Source: Campylobacteraceae bacterium (lineage in GTDB: Bacteria; Campylobacterota; Campylobacteria; Campylobacterales; Sulfurovaceae). From it: a DNA stretch of 63,170 nt. The position numbers were made by a program, and so were the translations under genes. Where the stretch lies: NCBI GenBank assembly GCA_027024155.1, contig JALVTE010000120.1, positions 1 through 63,170 of the forward strand, written 5' to 3'. Below are positions 46,793 to 57,141 of the stretch, in pieces (position 1 is the first letter of the stretch; each line of letters opens with the position of its first letter). The notes below the pieces were generated by a model that searched no databases, was not told the origin of the DNA, and worked only from the letters and a program-made list of their open reading frames with translations.

Positions 46793-47883
46793 TGTATTTT
46801 GATAATGAATTAAAGGCTCTAAAAAAAGCGAATAGATATAGAGAGATAGAGCGATTTGATAGCAATATTATAGACTTAGCAAGCAATGACTATTTGGGGC
46901 TTGCTAGCAAGAAGAGTAAGCTAAAAAAGGCTTATGAATTAACTTGCCAATACGATACATTTGCTCCAAAGGCTAGCTTGCTGGTAAATGGCTATCATGA
47001 TATACATAAAAAATTTGAAGAGAAGATTGCTAAAGTAAATGGTTTTGAAGCAGGACAAATTGTAGGTAGTGGATTTTTAGCAAATATTTCACTTATAGAG
47101 GCTTTGGTTAGGCAAAAAGATGAACTCTTTATAGATAGTGAATACCATGCTAGCGGAGTTATGGCTAGTAAATTAGTTAAAAATGTAACTATTTTTAAAC
47201 ACAACTGCACAGAAGATTTAGAGCAAAAGTTAAATCAAAGCAGAGCAAAAAGAAAGATTATAGCAATAGAGGGTGTCTACTCGATGAGTGGTGATATTGC
47301 TAAAAGAGATATTTTTGATTTAGCTTCTCGATATAATGCACTACTGATAGTTGATGAAGCTCATAGCAGTGGAACTATTGGAAAAACACTTTTAGGTGTG
47401 TTTGACTATTATGATTTAAAAATTGAGCCAAACTTTATAAAGATGGGAACACTTGGCAAAGCTTATGGCAGTTATGGGGCATATATTTTAAGTAGTTTAG
47501 AGATAAAAGAGTTTTTAGTTAATAGAGCAAAACCAATTATCTACTCTACTGCACCATCGGTGATTGACACAGCTTTAGCATTAGTAAATTTAAAATATAT
47601 TCTTAAAAATTCACCTAAGTTATCTGCTAAGTTGGCTAACCGTAGAGCTTTAGTTAGAGACTTTTTGGGGCTTGATGTTCAATCTCAAATTGTGCCTATT
47701 CCTCAAATTAGCAATCAAGAGACAAAAAGAGTACAAAAAGCTCTGCTAGATAGAGGTTATCTTGTTGGTGCAATTAGGCAACCAACTGTAGAGGTACCAA
47801 TTCTTAGATTAATTCCAAGAGCTAGTGTGCGGGTTAAAGCGTTGCAAAATGTTTTAGAGTTAATAAAGGCTTTTAATGATTAA
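46792..47883 (+). CDS. bioF: 8-amino-7-oxononanoate synthase-like alpha-oxoamine synthase
   Basis: PLP enzyme that condenses pimeloyl thioester with alanine in biotin synthesis. 363 residues: DLASNDYLGLAS at the N terminus, VGSGFLANIS, the cofactor motif VDEAHSSGTIG, and the PLP-lysine segment MGTLGKAYGSYGA. The 2-amino-3-ketobutyrate CoA ligase family is similar, but the presence of bioA in the window favours BioF. The ATG at 46792 follows CTGGAG and overlaps the maf stop; an ATG 15 bases earlier is less likely. Confidence 0.82.
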   Translation: MYFDNELKALKKANRYREIERFDSNIIDLASNDYLGLASKKSKLKKAYELTCQYDTFAPKASLLVNGYHDIHKKFEEKIAKVNGFEAGQIVGSGFLANISLIEALVRQKDELFIDSEYHASGVMASKLVKNVTIFKHNCTEDLEQKLNQSRAKRKIIAIEGVYSMSGDIAKRDIFDLASRYNALLIVDEAHSSGTIGKTLLGVFDYYDLKIEPNFIKMGTLGKAYGSYGAYILSSLEIKEFLVNRAKPIIYSTAPSVIDTALALVNLKYILKNSPKLSAKLANRRALVRDFLGLDVQSQIVPIPQISNQETKRVQKALLDRGYLVGAIRQPTVEVPILRLIPRASVRVKALQNVLELIKAFND

Positions 47884-48571
47884 TATTAACTCTTTACTCA
47901 TAAAAAGTGATAGTAAAATGCTGGTAGATATAGAGAATTTACCAATTAAAAAAGCCACTGCATTGGTAGGGCAGAGTGGTAGTGGAAAGTCGTTAACACT
48001 TAAAGCAATACTAGATATGTTACCATCAAATTTGCAAAAGAGTATAGAGATAGATGCACCATTTAAATTAGAGCGTGGTAAGAGCGTTTCGTTTATTCCA
48101 CAAAACCCTTTTACTGCACTATCTCCACTAACTAAAATATCTAAACAGTTTTTTGCTCCTGAAGCAAAGGCGAAAGAGCTTTTTGAAATGTTAGATTTAG
48201 AGTGGAGAATATTTAATGAGTATCCACCTAATTTAAGTGGTGGGCAGTTACAGAGAGTGATTTTTGCAATAGCACTAGCAAACGAGCCAAAACTTTTGCT
48301 TTTAGATGAGCCAACTACAGCTTTAGATGTGAAATTAAGAGATGAAGTTGTCGAGATTTTAAAGAGATTACAGCAGAAGTTAAACTTTTATATGCTTTTT
48401 GTTACCCACGAGATAAATTTAGCATCAAAATTTTGTGATTATATGGTAGTATTAAAGAGTGGAAAAGTTGTAGAAGCTGGAAGTGTAGAAGATATTATGC
48501 ATTCTCCTAAAGATGCTTATACTAAACTTTTAATAGAGTCAAATTTTGCAAATAGAGAGTTTAGAGTATGA
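47876..48571 (+). CDS. ABC transporter ATP-binding protein (oligopeptide/nickel type), unpartnered
   Basis: A 231-residue ATPase with Walker A GQSGSGKS (residues ~33-40), Q-loop IPQNPFTALSPL, signature LSGGQLQR and Walker B LLLLDEPTTALD. The QNPFTALSPLxKI segment is typical of the Dpp/Opp/Nik ATPases. No permease or binding-protein gene is adjacent, so its partner must lie elsewhere or it has another role. It overlaps bioF by eight bases and the PBP1A gene by four, so it is firmly in the alaS-maf-bioF-pbp operon. Confidence 0.85.
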   Translation: MININSLLIKSDSKMLVDIENLPIKKATALVGQSGSGKSLTLKAILDMLPSNLQKSIEIDAPFKLERGKSVSFIPQNPFTALSPLTKISKQFFAPEAKAKELFEMLDLEWRIFNEYPPNLSGGQLQRVIFAIALANEPKLLLLDEPTTALDVKLRDEVVEILKRLQQKLNFYMLFVTHEINLASKFCDYMVVLKSGKVVEAGSVEDIMHSPKDAYTKLLIESNFANREFRV

Positions 48572-50649
48572 TAAACAAAATTTTTAAATCACTTTTAATT
48601 GCTGCTTTACTTGTAGCTGCACTTCTTGCTGGTATGTTTATCTATGCTTATAACTCTGTAGATACCGATGTTGAAAAACTTGTTAAATATACGCCCGATA
48701 CCTCTACCGAAATTTTAGATAGAAACGGCAAAAGAATTGCTTATATTTTTAAAAAACGCCATCGTCTGTATGCAACATATAATGAAATCCCTGTTTATGT
48801 TGTTGAGGGTTTAATTGCTATGGAAGATACTAAATTTTTTGAACATAATGGTATAAATCCAGATGCAATAGCAAGAGCTGTACTAAAAGATATTAAAGCT
48901 CGCAAATTTGTAGAGGGTGGCAGTACAATTACTCAACAGCTTATAAAAAATATGTTTTTAAGTAGAAAAAAGAAGCTGTCAAGAAAATTAAAAGAGATGA
49001 TACTCGCCCTAAAATTAGAGAAAAAGCTAAGTAAAGAGCAGATTTTAGAGCGATATTTAAATGAAATTGCTTATGGAAATAATTATTTAGGTGTTAAGAC
49101 TGCTGCCGAAGGCTATTTTAGAAAAGATTTAAGCGAATTAACTCTTAAAGAGTCGGTAATGTTAGTTGGTATTCCTAATGCGCCATCTTACTATAATCCT
49201 CTAAGACATTACGAGAGAACAATTAAAAGAGCAAACTTAATACTTAGAAGACTTAGAAATTTAGGCTGGATTACAAAAACAGAGTATGAAGAGGCAAAAA
49301 AAGAGCGTCCGAAGGTTTATAAAACAACTCTAACGCAAAATGTAGCACCATATATTGTAGATGAAGTTGTAAGAAGATTAAGCAAGAAATTTTCAGATTT
49401 AAAAACAGCAGGTTATAAAATATATACAACTATAGATTTAGATAAGCAAAAAATTGCAAGAGAAGCAGTAAGAAAAGGTCGTCAAGCTGTAATAGATAAG
49501 ACTCATGAAGATATAAATAAAAGCGATGTAAATGGTGCTATGGTAGTAGTACAAAATAGTACAGGTGATATTTTAGCCCTTATTGGAGGAGTTGATTATA
49601 AAAAAAGTAGTTTTAATAGAGCAACAATGACTAAACGACAACCAGGTTCTGCTTTTAAACCATTTGTTTACCAAACTGCATTAGATTATGGTTACAATCC
49701 AGCAACAAAACTTACCGATTTGGCTAGAACATTTAGATATAAAAAAGATGGTAAAGTAGTTACTTGGACCCCACAAAATTATGAAAGAAACTTTAAAGGT
49801 TTTATTCCACTTAGAGAAGCTCTTGTAGAGTCGAGAAATTTAGCAACAGTAAACTTAGTTTATGACTTAGGCTTACAGAAAATTCGTAGTCGTCTTGCTC
49901 TTCTTGGTGTAAAAAATATCCCCAACGATTTGTCTATATCTTTGGGGAACTTGGCTTTAAGCCCTCTTAAAATGGCACAAATTTATACTGTATTTTCCAA
50001 CAAAGGGCATATGATAGAGCCACGACTTGTTAGTAAAGTTGTATCTAAATATAACAGTGTAATTTATGAGACAAAACCAAAAGAGATAGCGAATTTTACA
50101 AAACCAGAACAAGCATATTTAATGACAAGCATTTTAGAAGATGTTATAAAACGCGGAACTGGTAGAAATGCAAAAGTAGAAGGTTTAGAGTTAGCAGGAA
50201 AAACAGGTACAACAAATAACTATATAGATGCTTGGTTTTGTGGTTATTCTCCTACTGTTACTACTATTATATGGTATGGAAGAGATAGATATAAAACTAT
50301 ATACAAAGGTGCAACTGGTGGTAGAGTTGCTGCACCTGTATTTGCCGATTTTTATAAAAAGCTTTTAAAACTAAATCCTAAATTAAAAAGAAAATTTACT
50401 ATCCCAGCTGGTGTATTTGTTGGTAAAATTGGTAATAAAACAGAACTATATACTAAAACTTCACCATTACCTAAAACAGACCCAAATGAAGATATGTATG
50501 AAAATGCATCTAATTTACCTAATGAAAATATAAATGATAATAACAGTTCTAAAGATGTTAATAATAGTAATGAGATAAATTATGATGATACAGATAATAG
50601 TAGCAATAACCATATACAAGATAGTGAAGATGTAGAAGTTTTATATTAG
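48568..50649 (+). CDS. Penicillin-binding protein 1A-type (transglycosylase/transpeptidase)
   Basis: Bifunctional peptidoglycan synthase, 693 residues. Membrane anchor at ~7-29, glycosyltransferase domain with MEDTKFFEHNG, GGSTITQQLIKN and NEIAYGNNYLG (residues ~70-230), transpeptidase domain with GSAFKPF (active-site Ser), SRN and KTGTTNN. The last ~60 residues are Asn/Asp-rich and probably disordered. It ends the operon begun at alaS, as in other Campylobacterota. Confidence 0.94.
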   Translation: MINKIFKSLLIAALLVAALLAGMFIYAYNSVDTDVEKLVKYTPDTSTEILDRNGKRIAYIFKKRHRLYATYNEIPVYVVEGLIAMEDTKFFEHNGINPDAIARAVLKDIKARKFVEGGSTITQQLIKNMFLSRKKKLSRKLKEMILALKLEKKLSKEQILERYLNEIAYGNNYLGVKTAAEGYFRKDLSELTLKESVMLVGIPNAPSYYNPLRHYERTIKRANLILRRLRNLGWITKTEYEEAKKERPKVYKTTLTQNVAPYIVDEVVRRLSKKFSDLKTAGYKIYTTIDLDKQKIAREAVRKGRQAVIDKTHEDINKSDVNGAMVVVQNSTGDILALIGGVDYKKSSFNRATMTKRQPGSAFKPFVYQTALDYGYNPATKLTDLARTFRYKKDGKVVTWTPQNYERNFKGFIPLREALVESRNLATVNLVYDLGLQKIRSRLALLGVKNIPNDLSISLGNLALSPLKMAQIYTVFSNKGHMIEPRLVSKVVSKYNSVIYETKPKEIANFTKPEQAYLMTSILEDVIKRGTGRNAKVEGLELAGKTGTTNNYIDAWFCGYSPTVTTIIWYGRDRYKTIYKGATGGRVAAPVFADFYKKLLKLNPKLKRKFTIPAGVFVGKIGNKTELYTKTSPLPKTDPNEDMYENASNLPNENINDNNSSKDVNNSNEINYDDTDNSSNNHIQDSEDVEVLY

Positions 50650-51020
50650 AGGTGCTTTACAATACTATTAAGATAAGAGTTATATAACCATATAATTGAA
50701 TTAACTTATTGTATTAGCTTAAATATTTACCATCTCCGTCATTCCCAACAGAAAAGGGAACCTACGGTTTAAATTGCCGAAAATCACTTTTTCAACTTTT
50801 AGACAGTTACCTAAAGCTATCCTTAATATTTTCTTAAAATAAAATAACATAAATTTCTTTATTTCTATGTGAAATTATTTGTATGAATTTATAAAAAAAG
50901 TATTATAATTCAGTATATTTTTTCTAAATTTGTAAGAGTAGTTTGTTCTTCAAAATTTTTAAAGATTCTAAGTGGGTATTTGTGCTTGAAGATACCCTAA
51001 ACTCATACTAGGATTTATTA
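50650..51020. promoter_or_regulatory. Region upstream of the Ehr-like operon
   Basis: No gene. It holds a REP-like repeat at 50730-50800 (GTCATTCCC ... AGGGAACC, reverse relative of 62939-63014), a likely promoter with TATAAT at 50904-50909 after an A-rich spacer, and a hairpin GGGTAT-TTGTGCTTGAAG-ATACCC at about 50974-50996 just before the first gene. The last could be an attenuator, but it has no T run. Confidence 0.5.
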
Positions 51021-52886
51021 ATGTTAGGTTTCGATTCGTTTTCTTTTGTTTTTTTATTGCTTATATTTTTAGGTGTTTTTCCTAATATATTTTATACTTT
51101 TGGTTATTTACCTCATATAAAAAGAAAGACTTACTTTTTAGTGAACTATTTTGCTTTTATTATTTCGATGGTTGGTGTTGTATTGGCAAAAGAGATATTA
51201 GTATTTCTCTTTTTTTGGGAGTTGATGAGTCTTACTTCTTGGCAACTTATACTGACAGAAAATACGAAAGAGAGTAGAGAAGCTGGAAGATTTTATTTTT
51301 TAATGACTCATTTGGGTTTTGTGTTTGTATTATTATTCTTTTTGATACTTTCGCCAAACGATTTATCTGCTAACTTTAGTGTATTAAAACTTTATGCCCA
51401 GAGCTTTAAGTATCCAACACTTCTATTCTTTTTAATCGCTATTGGATTTTTAAGCAAAGCGGGTGTTGTGCCATTGCATGTTTGGTTGCCTTATGCACAC
51501 CCTGCTGCTCCTAGCCCTGTATCGGCACTTATGAGTGGGGTTATGTTAAAAGTCGCAATTTATGCCTTTTTGCGTTTTATGTTTATTCTGCCAGCTTGGC
51601 AGTTAGAGTGGGGTATTATTGTGCTCTTCTTGGGTGCAATTACAAGTTTGGTTGGTGTACTCTATGCACTTAGCGAGCATGATATTAAAGCCCTTTTGGC
51701 AAACCATTCGGTAGAGAATATTGGTATTATTTTAATTGCGATTGGTTTAGGTATGATATTTCATACTTTAAAGTTAGATACTTTAAGTGCATTTAGCTTT
51801 ATTGCTGGGGTTTATCACTCCTTTAACCATATGAGCTTTAAGTCACTTCTGTTTATGACAGCAGGAAGTGTGCTGCATCAAACTCATACAAAAAATATGG
51901 AAAAGTATGGCGGTTTAATTAAGCTAATGCCTATTACTGCTTTTTTGTTTTTGTTGGCAGCTATATCTATTACAGCTTTGCCACCTACAAATGGCTTTTT
52001 GAGCGAGTGGATGATTTTTCAAAGTATGTTGAGTACAGCTGGAATTTCGGATATTTCGCTTAAACTATCTTTTGGCTTTACTATTTTTGCTTTAGCTTTA
52101 ACTGGAGGCTTAGCGATTGCCTGTTTTGTTAAGGCGTTTGGTATTACATTTTTAGGTCTTGCACGAAGTGAAAATGCAAAGCATGCAAAAGAGGTAAATA
52201 TACTTATGCTTTTAGGGCAAATGTTTATGGGTGCGGTTGTAGTTGGCTTAATGCTCTTTATGCCATCTATTATAAAGGCAATAAATGCATCTATGCCAAT
52301 AAGTAATATTTACGATAAAATGTTTCCAAATTACTTTGTAATGCACTCTGTTGCTAATAACTTTGGTGCGGTATCTCCACTTTTCTTAACGGTTGCATTA
52401 GTTGGTATTACATTAATGGTTTGGCTTGCTTATAAAATAATGAATCCAAAAGTAAGAGAGTATCACACTTGGGCTTGCGGTTATGACACAAATGCAAAAC
52501 TGCAATACTCTACAACAGGTTTTGCCGGACCAATAAGACGCTTTTTTACCTGGCTTTATAAACCAGATGTACATGAACATAAAGAGATACTCTATGGACA
52601 CAAAACTAAATTTAAATCGAGCCTATACGAAGTACATGTAAAACCACTTTTCGAGCGTAGCTTATATGACAGTGTAAAAAAAGCTATTAATTATATAACT
52701 TATATAGTCTATCGAGCATCGCACTTTGAAAAAGAGAGGTACTCGGCACTTATTTTTAACTTGTTAATATTTATTTTATTTAGTATGCGTGTATTTTATC
52801 ACGAAGTTGGCTGGGGTAGTATTCTTTTAGAGGGTGTAGTTGTATCTATATTTGTTAGCATAATTTTATTTGGAGAGCGAAAATGA
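51021..52886 (+). CDS. Ehr/hydrogenase-4 complex membrane subunit, HyfB-like antiporter
   Basis: A 621-residue NuoL/MrpA-type proton- or ion-translocating subunit with about 16 membrane helices. Conserved elements: FFWELMSLTSWQLI with the TM5 glutamate, KAGVVPLHVWLPYAHPAAPSPVSALMSG with the TM7 lysine and histidine, and GVYHSFNHMSFKSLLFM. The C-terminal CGYDTNAKLQYSTTGF is characteristic of HyfB rather than NuoL. First gene of a six-gene operon, coupled by a four-base overlap to the next. Confidence 0.88.
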   Translation: MLGFDSFSFVFLLLIFLGVFPNIFYTFGYLPHIKRKTYFLVNYFAFIISMVGVVLAKEILVFLFFWELMSLTSWQLILTENTKESREAGRFYFLMTHLGFVFVLLFFLILSPNDLSANFSVLKLYAQSFKYPTLLFFLIAIGFLSKAGVVPLHVWLPYAHPAAPSPVSALMSGVMLKVAIYAFLRFMFILPAWQLEWGIIVLFLGAITSLVGVLYALSEHDIKALLANHSVENIGIILIAIGLGMIFHTLKLDTLSAFSFIAGVYHSFNHMSFKSLLFMTAGSVLHQTHTKNMEKYGGLIKLMPITAFLFLLAAISITALPPTNGFLSEWMIFQSMLSTAGISDISLKLSFGFTIFALALTGGLAIACFVKAFGITFLGLARSENAKHAKEVNILMLLGQMFMGAVVVGLMLFMPSIIKAINASMPISNIYDKMFPNYFVMHSVANNFGAVSPLFLTVALVGITLMVWLAYKIMNPKVREYHTWACGYDTNAKLQYSTTGFAGPIRRFFTWLYKPDVHEHKEILYGHKTKFKSSLYEVHVKPLFERSLYDSVKKAINYITYIVYRASHFEKERYSALIFNLLIFILFSMRVFYHEVGWGSILLEGVVVSIFVSIILFGERK

Positions 52887-53809
52887 TTTACTATATAATT
52901 CAAGTTTTGAGCATATTTTTAATAGCTCCATTTTTAGTTGGCGTAATTAAAAGTATAAAAATGTTTATGCTTTATAAAAGACCAATGTCTCCATTCCAGC
53001 CATATTTTGATTTTTATAAATTGCTTTATAAAGAGGTTATCTACTCTAAAGAGAGTAGTGCAGTCTCTAAAATTGCACCAATTTTAATAATTTCGCCGTT
53101 AATTTTGGTTGTTTTTTTACTTCCGCCAATATTTAGTGGCAGTTTTTATGTATCGTTTATGGATGCATTTACGATAACTGGGCTTATTAGCCTTTCGACC
53201 TTTTTCTTAATGCTCTTAGGATTAGATAGTGCCAGTGCATTTGGAGGACTTGGCAGTAGTAGAGAAGCATTTATATCGGCACTTGTTGAGCCTGCAATGA
53301 TTTTAACAATATTTAGTGTTTCGCTTATGGCAAATTCGATTGGTATCTCTAAAGCAGCTCTTAATTTGGCAAGCTCTTTTCCGGCTACCCATGCAGCAAG
53401 TTTTGTATTGGCAGCAATTAGCTTTTTTATTTTGTTAGTTGCAGAGAATGGGAGAATTCCTGTAGATAACCCAGAGACTCACTTAGAACTTACAATGGTG
53501 CACGAAGCGATGATACTCGATGTAAGTGGAGCAGATTTGGCACTTGTAGAGTTGGCAAGTGGTATTAAATATGCAATATTTGCAACTCTGTTTGTAACGC
53601 TGTTTATTCCTTTTGGTACGGAGTTACCGTTTGCTTTAGCTTTTTTAGTATTTATAGCAAAGCTACTTATTGTATCGGTAGTTATAGCATTACTTGAGGT
53701 AAATACTGCAAAACTTCGACTCTTTAAAGTACCAAATCTGTTGGGTATATCTATTATTTTTGGCTTTTTGAGTTTGATAACTTTCTACATTTTAGGAGGT
53801 GTAGCATGA
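52883..53809 (+). CDS. Ehr/hydrogenase-4 complex subunit, HyfC/NuoH-like
   Basis: A 308-residue membrane subunit with eight or so helices, homologous to NuoH, which links the redox module to the ion-pumping arm. The motif AENGRIPVDNPETHLELTMVHEA is highly conserved in HyfC/HycD/NuoH and contains the acidic residues of the quinone-side channel. Overlaps both neighbours by four bases. Confidence 0.92.
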   Translation: MIYYIIQVLSIFLIAPFLVGVIKSIKMFMLYKRPMSPFQPYFDFYKLLYKEVIYSKESSAVSKIAPILIISPLILVVFLLPPIFSGSFYVSFMDAFTITGLISLSTFFLMLLGLDSASAFGGLGSSREAFISALVEPAMILTIFSVSLMANSIGISKAALNLASSFPATHAASFVLAAISFFILLVAENGRIPVDNPETHLELTMVHEAMILDVSGADLALVELASGIKYAIFATLFVTLFIPFGTELPFALAFLVFIAKLLIVSVVIALLEVNTAKLRLFKVPNLLGISIIFGFLSLITFYILGGVA

Positions 53810-54396
53810 TAGATGTTTTAATTGGTTTTTATATAGCTACACTTATTACGGAACTTTTTACCACAAGGCTTTATAGGCTTCTTGGTTGGTATGCATTAAA
53901 TTCTCTCTTTTTGGGGCTTATTGCTATATATATGGGCGCACAAATTGGCGACAATGCTATGATTATTAGTGGTACTATTACTATAATTATTAAATTTATG
54001 CTTATTCCATATGTTTTAAAATATATTGCAACTAAATTCAAGATACCAAGAAATATAAATCCAAATTTAAAAGTGCACTATTCAACAATTATTGTACCTG
54101 TTATTTTGGTTTTTACATACTATTTAGTCAATCCAATCATACATAATATGGCATATAATGCAAACTATGTTGCACTCTCTATTAGTAGTCTCTTTTTGGC
54201 GATGCTTTTAATTATTGAGCATAAAAATATAGCACCAAAAATTGTTGGCTTTTTATCTATAGAGAATGCTCTGTTTCTACTTGCAATTAGTGCTACCAAG
54301 GGTATGCCAATGCTTGTAGAACTTGGTATTTTTGTCGATTTATTAATGCTTATTGTTATTGTAAATATTCTCTTTAAGCACCAAGGAGATTTTTAA
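53806..54396 (+). CDS. Ehr/hydrogenase-4 complex subunit, HyfE-like
   Basis: A 196-residue membrane protein with six or so helices. Its layout and position between HyfC and HyfF match HyfE, a fusion of NuoK-like and additional helices. The NuoK-like glutamate region may be in IENALFLLAIS near residue 150. Overlaps both neighbours by 1-4 bases. Confidence 0.82.
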   Translation: MIDVLIGFYIATLITELFTTRLYRLLGWYALNSLFLGLIAIYMGAQIGDNAMIISGTITIIIKFMLIPYVLKYIATKFKIPRNINPNLKVHYSTIIVPVILVFTYYLVNPIIHNMAYNANYVALSISSLFLAMLLIIEHKNIAPKIVGFLSIENALFLLAISATKGMPMLVELGIFVDLLMLIVIVNILFKHQGDF

Positions 54397-55778
54397 TGCT
54401 TATTATTTTTATACCATCAATTTTACTTGTTATACTTAGCTTCTTTAAAATAAATAGAACTCTTATGGCTGGTGTTTCATCTTTGATAATTGTGCCGGCT
54501 ATCTATATATTTTTGCACCCATTTGTAAATGAGTATTTTTTAGTAGATAAATTAAACTCTTTTGTACTTTTAATCTCTTCTATTGTGGGTGTCGGGGTTA
54601 GTTTAAGTATGATTTCTCTACCCGATAGATTAAACTTAAATGAAGAGGCTATAAAAAGATTTTACCGCTTCTTTGGAATATTTTGGTTTGGGCTTATTAT
54701 CTCTATTTTGGCAAACAATATGGGGATATTTTGGATAGGTTTAGAGTTCGCAACACTCTCGACAGTTTATATGATAAAGGTAAAAGATTCACTCACAGCA
54801 CACAAAGAGGCGTGGAAATATTTAACAGTTGGAGCAATCGCAATTTCGCTTGTACTCTTTGGTATTATACTTATGTATGCCTCTGCCAAAGGTGTGTTGG
54901 GTGAAAATGCTATGAATTTTTATGCTTTGGCAAACAGTGCCGATAAAATAAATAGTTTCCTTTTTGAAATCGGTTTTACTATATCTGTAACAGGTTTTTT
55001 TATAAAGATGGGCTTTTTCCCTATGAACCTATGGTTAGCAGATATTGAGCGAGCAAGTATCTACCCAGTAGCTGCACTCTTTAGCGGAATTTTAGAGAGT
55101 GCAATAATGTTAGGCTTCTTTAGATTAAGTAAAATAGAGATGCTAGTAAATGCTTCGCACTTAGTTACCTTTAGTTATATTTATGCAATCTTTACACTAT
55201 TTATGGTAAGCTTTTTAATATATAGAACTAAAGATTTTGTAACAACTTTTGCCCTCTCTGGAATTGAACATATGGTTTTAATTACTATATTTTGGGTAAG
55301 TGGTGGCTACTTTGCAGCACTTTTACACTTAGCTGCACACGCATTTTTAAAGCCGGCACTATTTTTAAGTTCGAGTATGTTGGAGCAAAAGAGACGATAC
55401 AGTTTTAAGGGTGCACTCAAAGGGTACAAAAACAAATTAGTACCACTTTTAATTAGCCTATTGCTTTTAGGTATTATATCTATACCGCCAAGTCCAATGT
55501 TTTTTAGTGAAATATTTGGTTTTAAAGCAATGTTAGATGTTGCACAAGATTCAGACTACTTTTTAGTAATGATTTTTGCAATATTTATAATTATGATATT
55601 GCTATCCATTATTTTTTACAAATTTATTACGATATATCAAGAGGCTCTTTATGATGGTAAAGATGAACCTAAAAAAGTATATAAGAGTGAAATTGCAATG
55701 TTGCTACTATTTACAATTTCGCTTTTAGCACTCATTTTACCACAAGTATTTGACTACATAGAAGGGATAATCAAATGA
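54396..55778 (+). CDS. Ehr/hydrogenase-4 complex antiporter-like subunit, HyfF-like
   Basis: A 460-residue NuoM/N/HyfF-type subunit with about 14 helices. The TM5 glutamate is in IGLEFATLSTVYMI and the TM7 lysine is in FIKMGFFPMNLWLAD. The usual histidine-rich P-L-H-x-W-L-P motif reads FPMNLWLAD, so part of the canonical channel is altered, as commonly seen in HyfF-like proteins. LAAHAFLKPALFLSS is the TM11/12 lysine region. Four-base overlap with the next gene. Confidence 0.88.
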   Translation: MLIIFIPSILLVILSFFKINRTLMAGVSSLIIVPAIYIFLHPFVNEYFLVDKLNSFVLLISSIVGVGVSLSMISLPDRLNLNEEAIKRFYRFFGIFWFGLIISILANNMGIFWIGLEFATLSTVYMIKVKDSLTAHKEAWKYLTVGAIAISLVLFGIILMYASAKGVLGENAMNFYALANSADKINSFLFEIGFTISVTGFFIKMGFFPMNLWLADIERASIYPVAALFSGILESAIMLGFFRLSKIEMLVNASHLVTFSYIYAIFTLFMVSFLIYRTKDFVTTFALSGIEHMVLITIFWVSGGYFAALLHLAAHAFLKPALFLSSSMLEQKRRYSFKGALKGYKNKLVPLLISLLLLGIISIPPSPMFFSEIFGFKAMLDVAQDSDYFLVMIFAIFIIMILLSIIFYKFITIYQEALYDGKDEPKKVYKSEIAMLLLFTISLLALILPQVFDYIEGIIK

Positions 55779-57139
55779 GACTAATAGCTAGATTTGCCCA
55801 AGAGTTGCAAAATGGTATAGAGATAGTAGATGTTTACGATAAAGAGGTGCAAAAGAGTCTGCTAAGTTTTGAGAGCTTAAAAATAGAAACTCTAACTAAA
55901 AAATATCCATCAGCTATATGGATGGAGCGAAAAATAAATGATGAATTTGGGGTAGAGTTTATCGACTCTTTCGACACACGTCCGCTAATAAAACATGAGC
56001 ATTTTCCAAGTGATATTTATCCACTAAGAAAAGATTTTAATGCGACAGAGATAAACTTTACAGAGTATAAACCCTATGACTACGAAGCGATAGGTGGCGA
56101 TGGGGTTTTCCAAGTAGCAGTTGGTCCGATACATGCAGGTATTATCGAACCGGGGCATTTCCAATTTTCGCAAGCTGGCGAAGAGATTTTGCATTTAGAG
56201 ATACGCCATTTTTATAAATATAGGGCAATCGAGAAGATGTGCGAAGGCAAAGAGCCAATGAATATTAAAAAAATAGTAGAGAGAATTAGCGGAAATGAGA
56301 GTGTGGCATACCAAATAGCTTATGTTGAGATATTAGCACAAGCGAGTAACACAGAGATTCCTAAATCACTAAAGCAAAAATATTCTACTTTATTAGAAGT
56401 AGAGCGAATAATTCACCACTTAACAGATATTGGCTTTATAGCTAACGATGTAGGCTTTGCCCCAGCTTTGGCACTTGGCAGTAAACTGAGCGAAGAGGCA
56501 CGAAGAGTTTTTGCCAAAATTACAGGACACCGTTTTGGTTTTGGAGCTATAAAAGAGGAGATAACTATAGACTTTGGCTCTTTAATAGAGTTTTTAAACT
56601 ACTTAGAAAAAGAGTTAGAGTTTTTTAGAGATTGGATATACGACATACCATCTGTTTGGGATAGATTCGATACAACAGGTAAATTAAGTGTTGAAAAAGC
56701 TATTAAATATGGTGTTGTAGGTGTTGGTGCAAGAGCAAGTGGTGTAAAAGTAGATGCAAGAGATAATGACTTTTACAAAAACTTTGGCTACCAAATGCAG
56801 TTAGGAAAAAAAGGCGAAGTGAGCGATAGGTTTAAATTACGATTTAATGAAATATTTAACTCTATAGAGATGATAAAAAACTTTGAAACTTATGATAACG
56901 AGGGCTTGGAATTTGGAAATTTTAAAGATGGCGAATATAGTGCATTTACAGAGAGCAGTATAGGCGAGTTGTTTATGTATTTAAAAATAGAAAATGGATT
57001 GGTAGATAGATTTTTTGTACGTGACCCATCGTTCATAAATTGGCAAGCATTTCATACGACAATTTATAAAGATATTATCGCAGACTTCCCACTCATAAAC
57101 AAAAGTTTCGATTTAAGCTATGCAGGGAGCGACTTATGA
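55775..57139 (+). CDS. Ehr large subunit (NuoCD/HyfG-like) lacking NiFe ligands
   Basis: A 454-residue fusion of a NuoC-like N-terminal part (IWMERKINDEFG near residue 50) and a NuoD/HyfG-like large subunit (VGPIHAGIIEPGHF near 117, HFYKYRAIEKM near 145). In [NiFe] hydrogenases the metal is held by RxCGxC and DPCxxC. Here these positions read RISGNE (170-175) and DPSFIN (417-422), so C172, C175, C419 and C422 are replaced by Ser, Glu, Ser and Asn. The site cannot bind Ni-Fe, and no C-terminal maturation peptide follows. This matches energy-converting-hydrogenase-related (Ehr) complexes. The electron donor and acceptor are unknown. Confidence 0.9.
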   Translation: MRLIARFAQELQNGIEIVDVYDKEVQKSLLSFESLKIETLTKKYPSAIWMERKINDEFGVEFIDSFDTRPLIKHEHFPSDIYPLRKDFNATEINFTEYKPYDYEAIGGDGVFQVAVGPIHAGIIEPGHFQFSQAGEEILHLEIRHFYKYRAIEKMCEGKEPMNIKKIVERISGNESVAYQIAYVEILAQASNTEIPKSLKQKYSTLLEVERIIHHLTDIGFIANDVGFAPALALGSKLSEEARRVFAKITGHRFGFGAIKEEITIDFGSLIEFLNYLEKELEFFRDWIYDIPSVWDRFDTTGKLSVEKAIKYGVVGVGARASGVKVDARDNDFYKNFGYQMQLGKKGEVSDRFKLRFNEIFNSIEMIKNFETYDNEGLEFGNFKDGEYSAFTESSIGELFMYLKIENGLVDRFFVRDPSFINWQAFHTTIYKDIIADFPLINKSFDLSYAGSDL

Positions 57140-57141
57140 GA

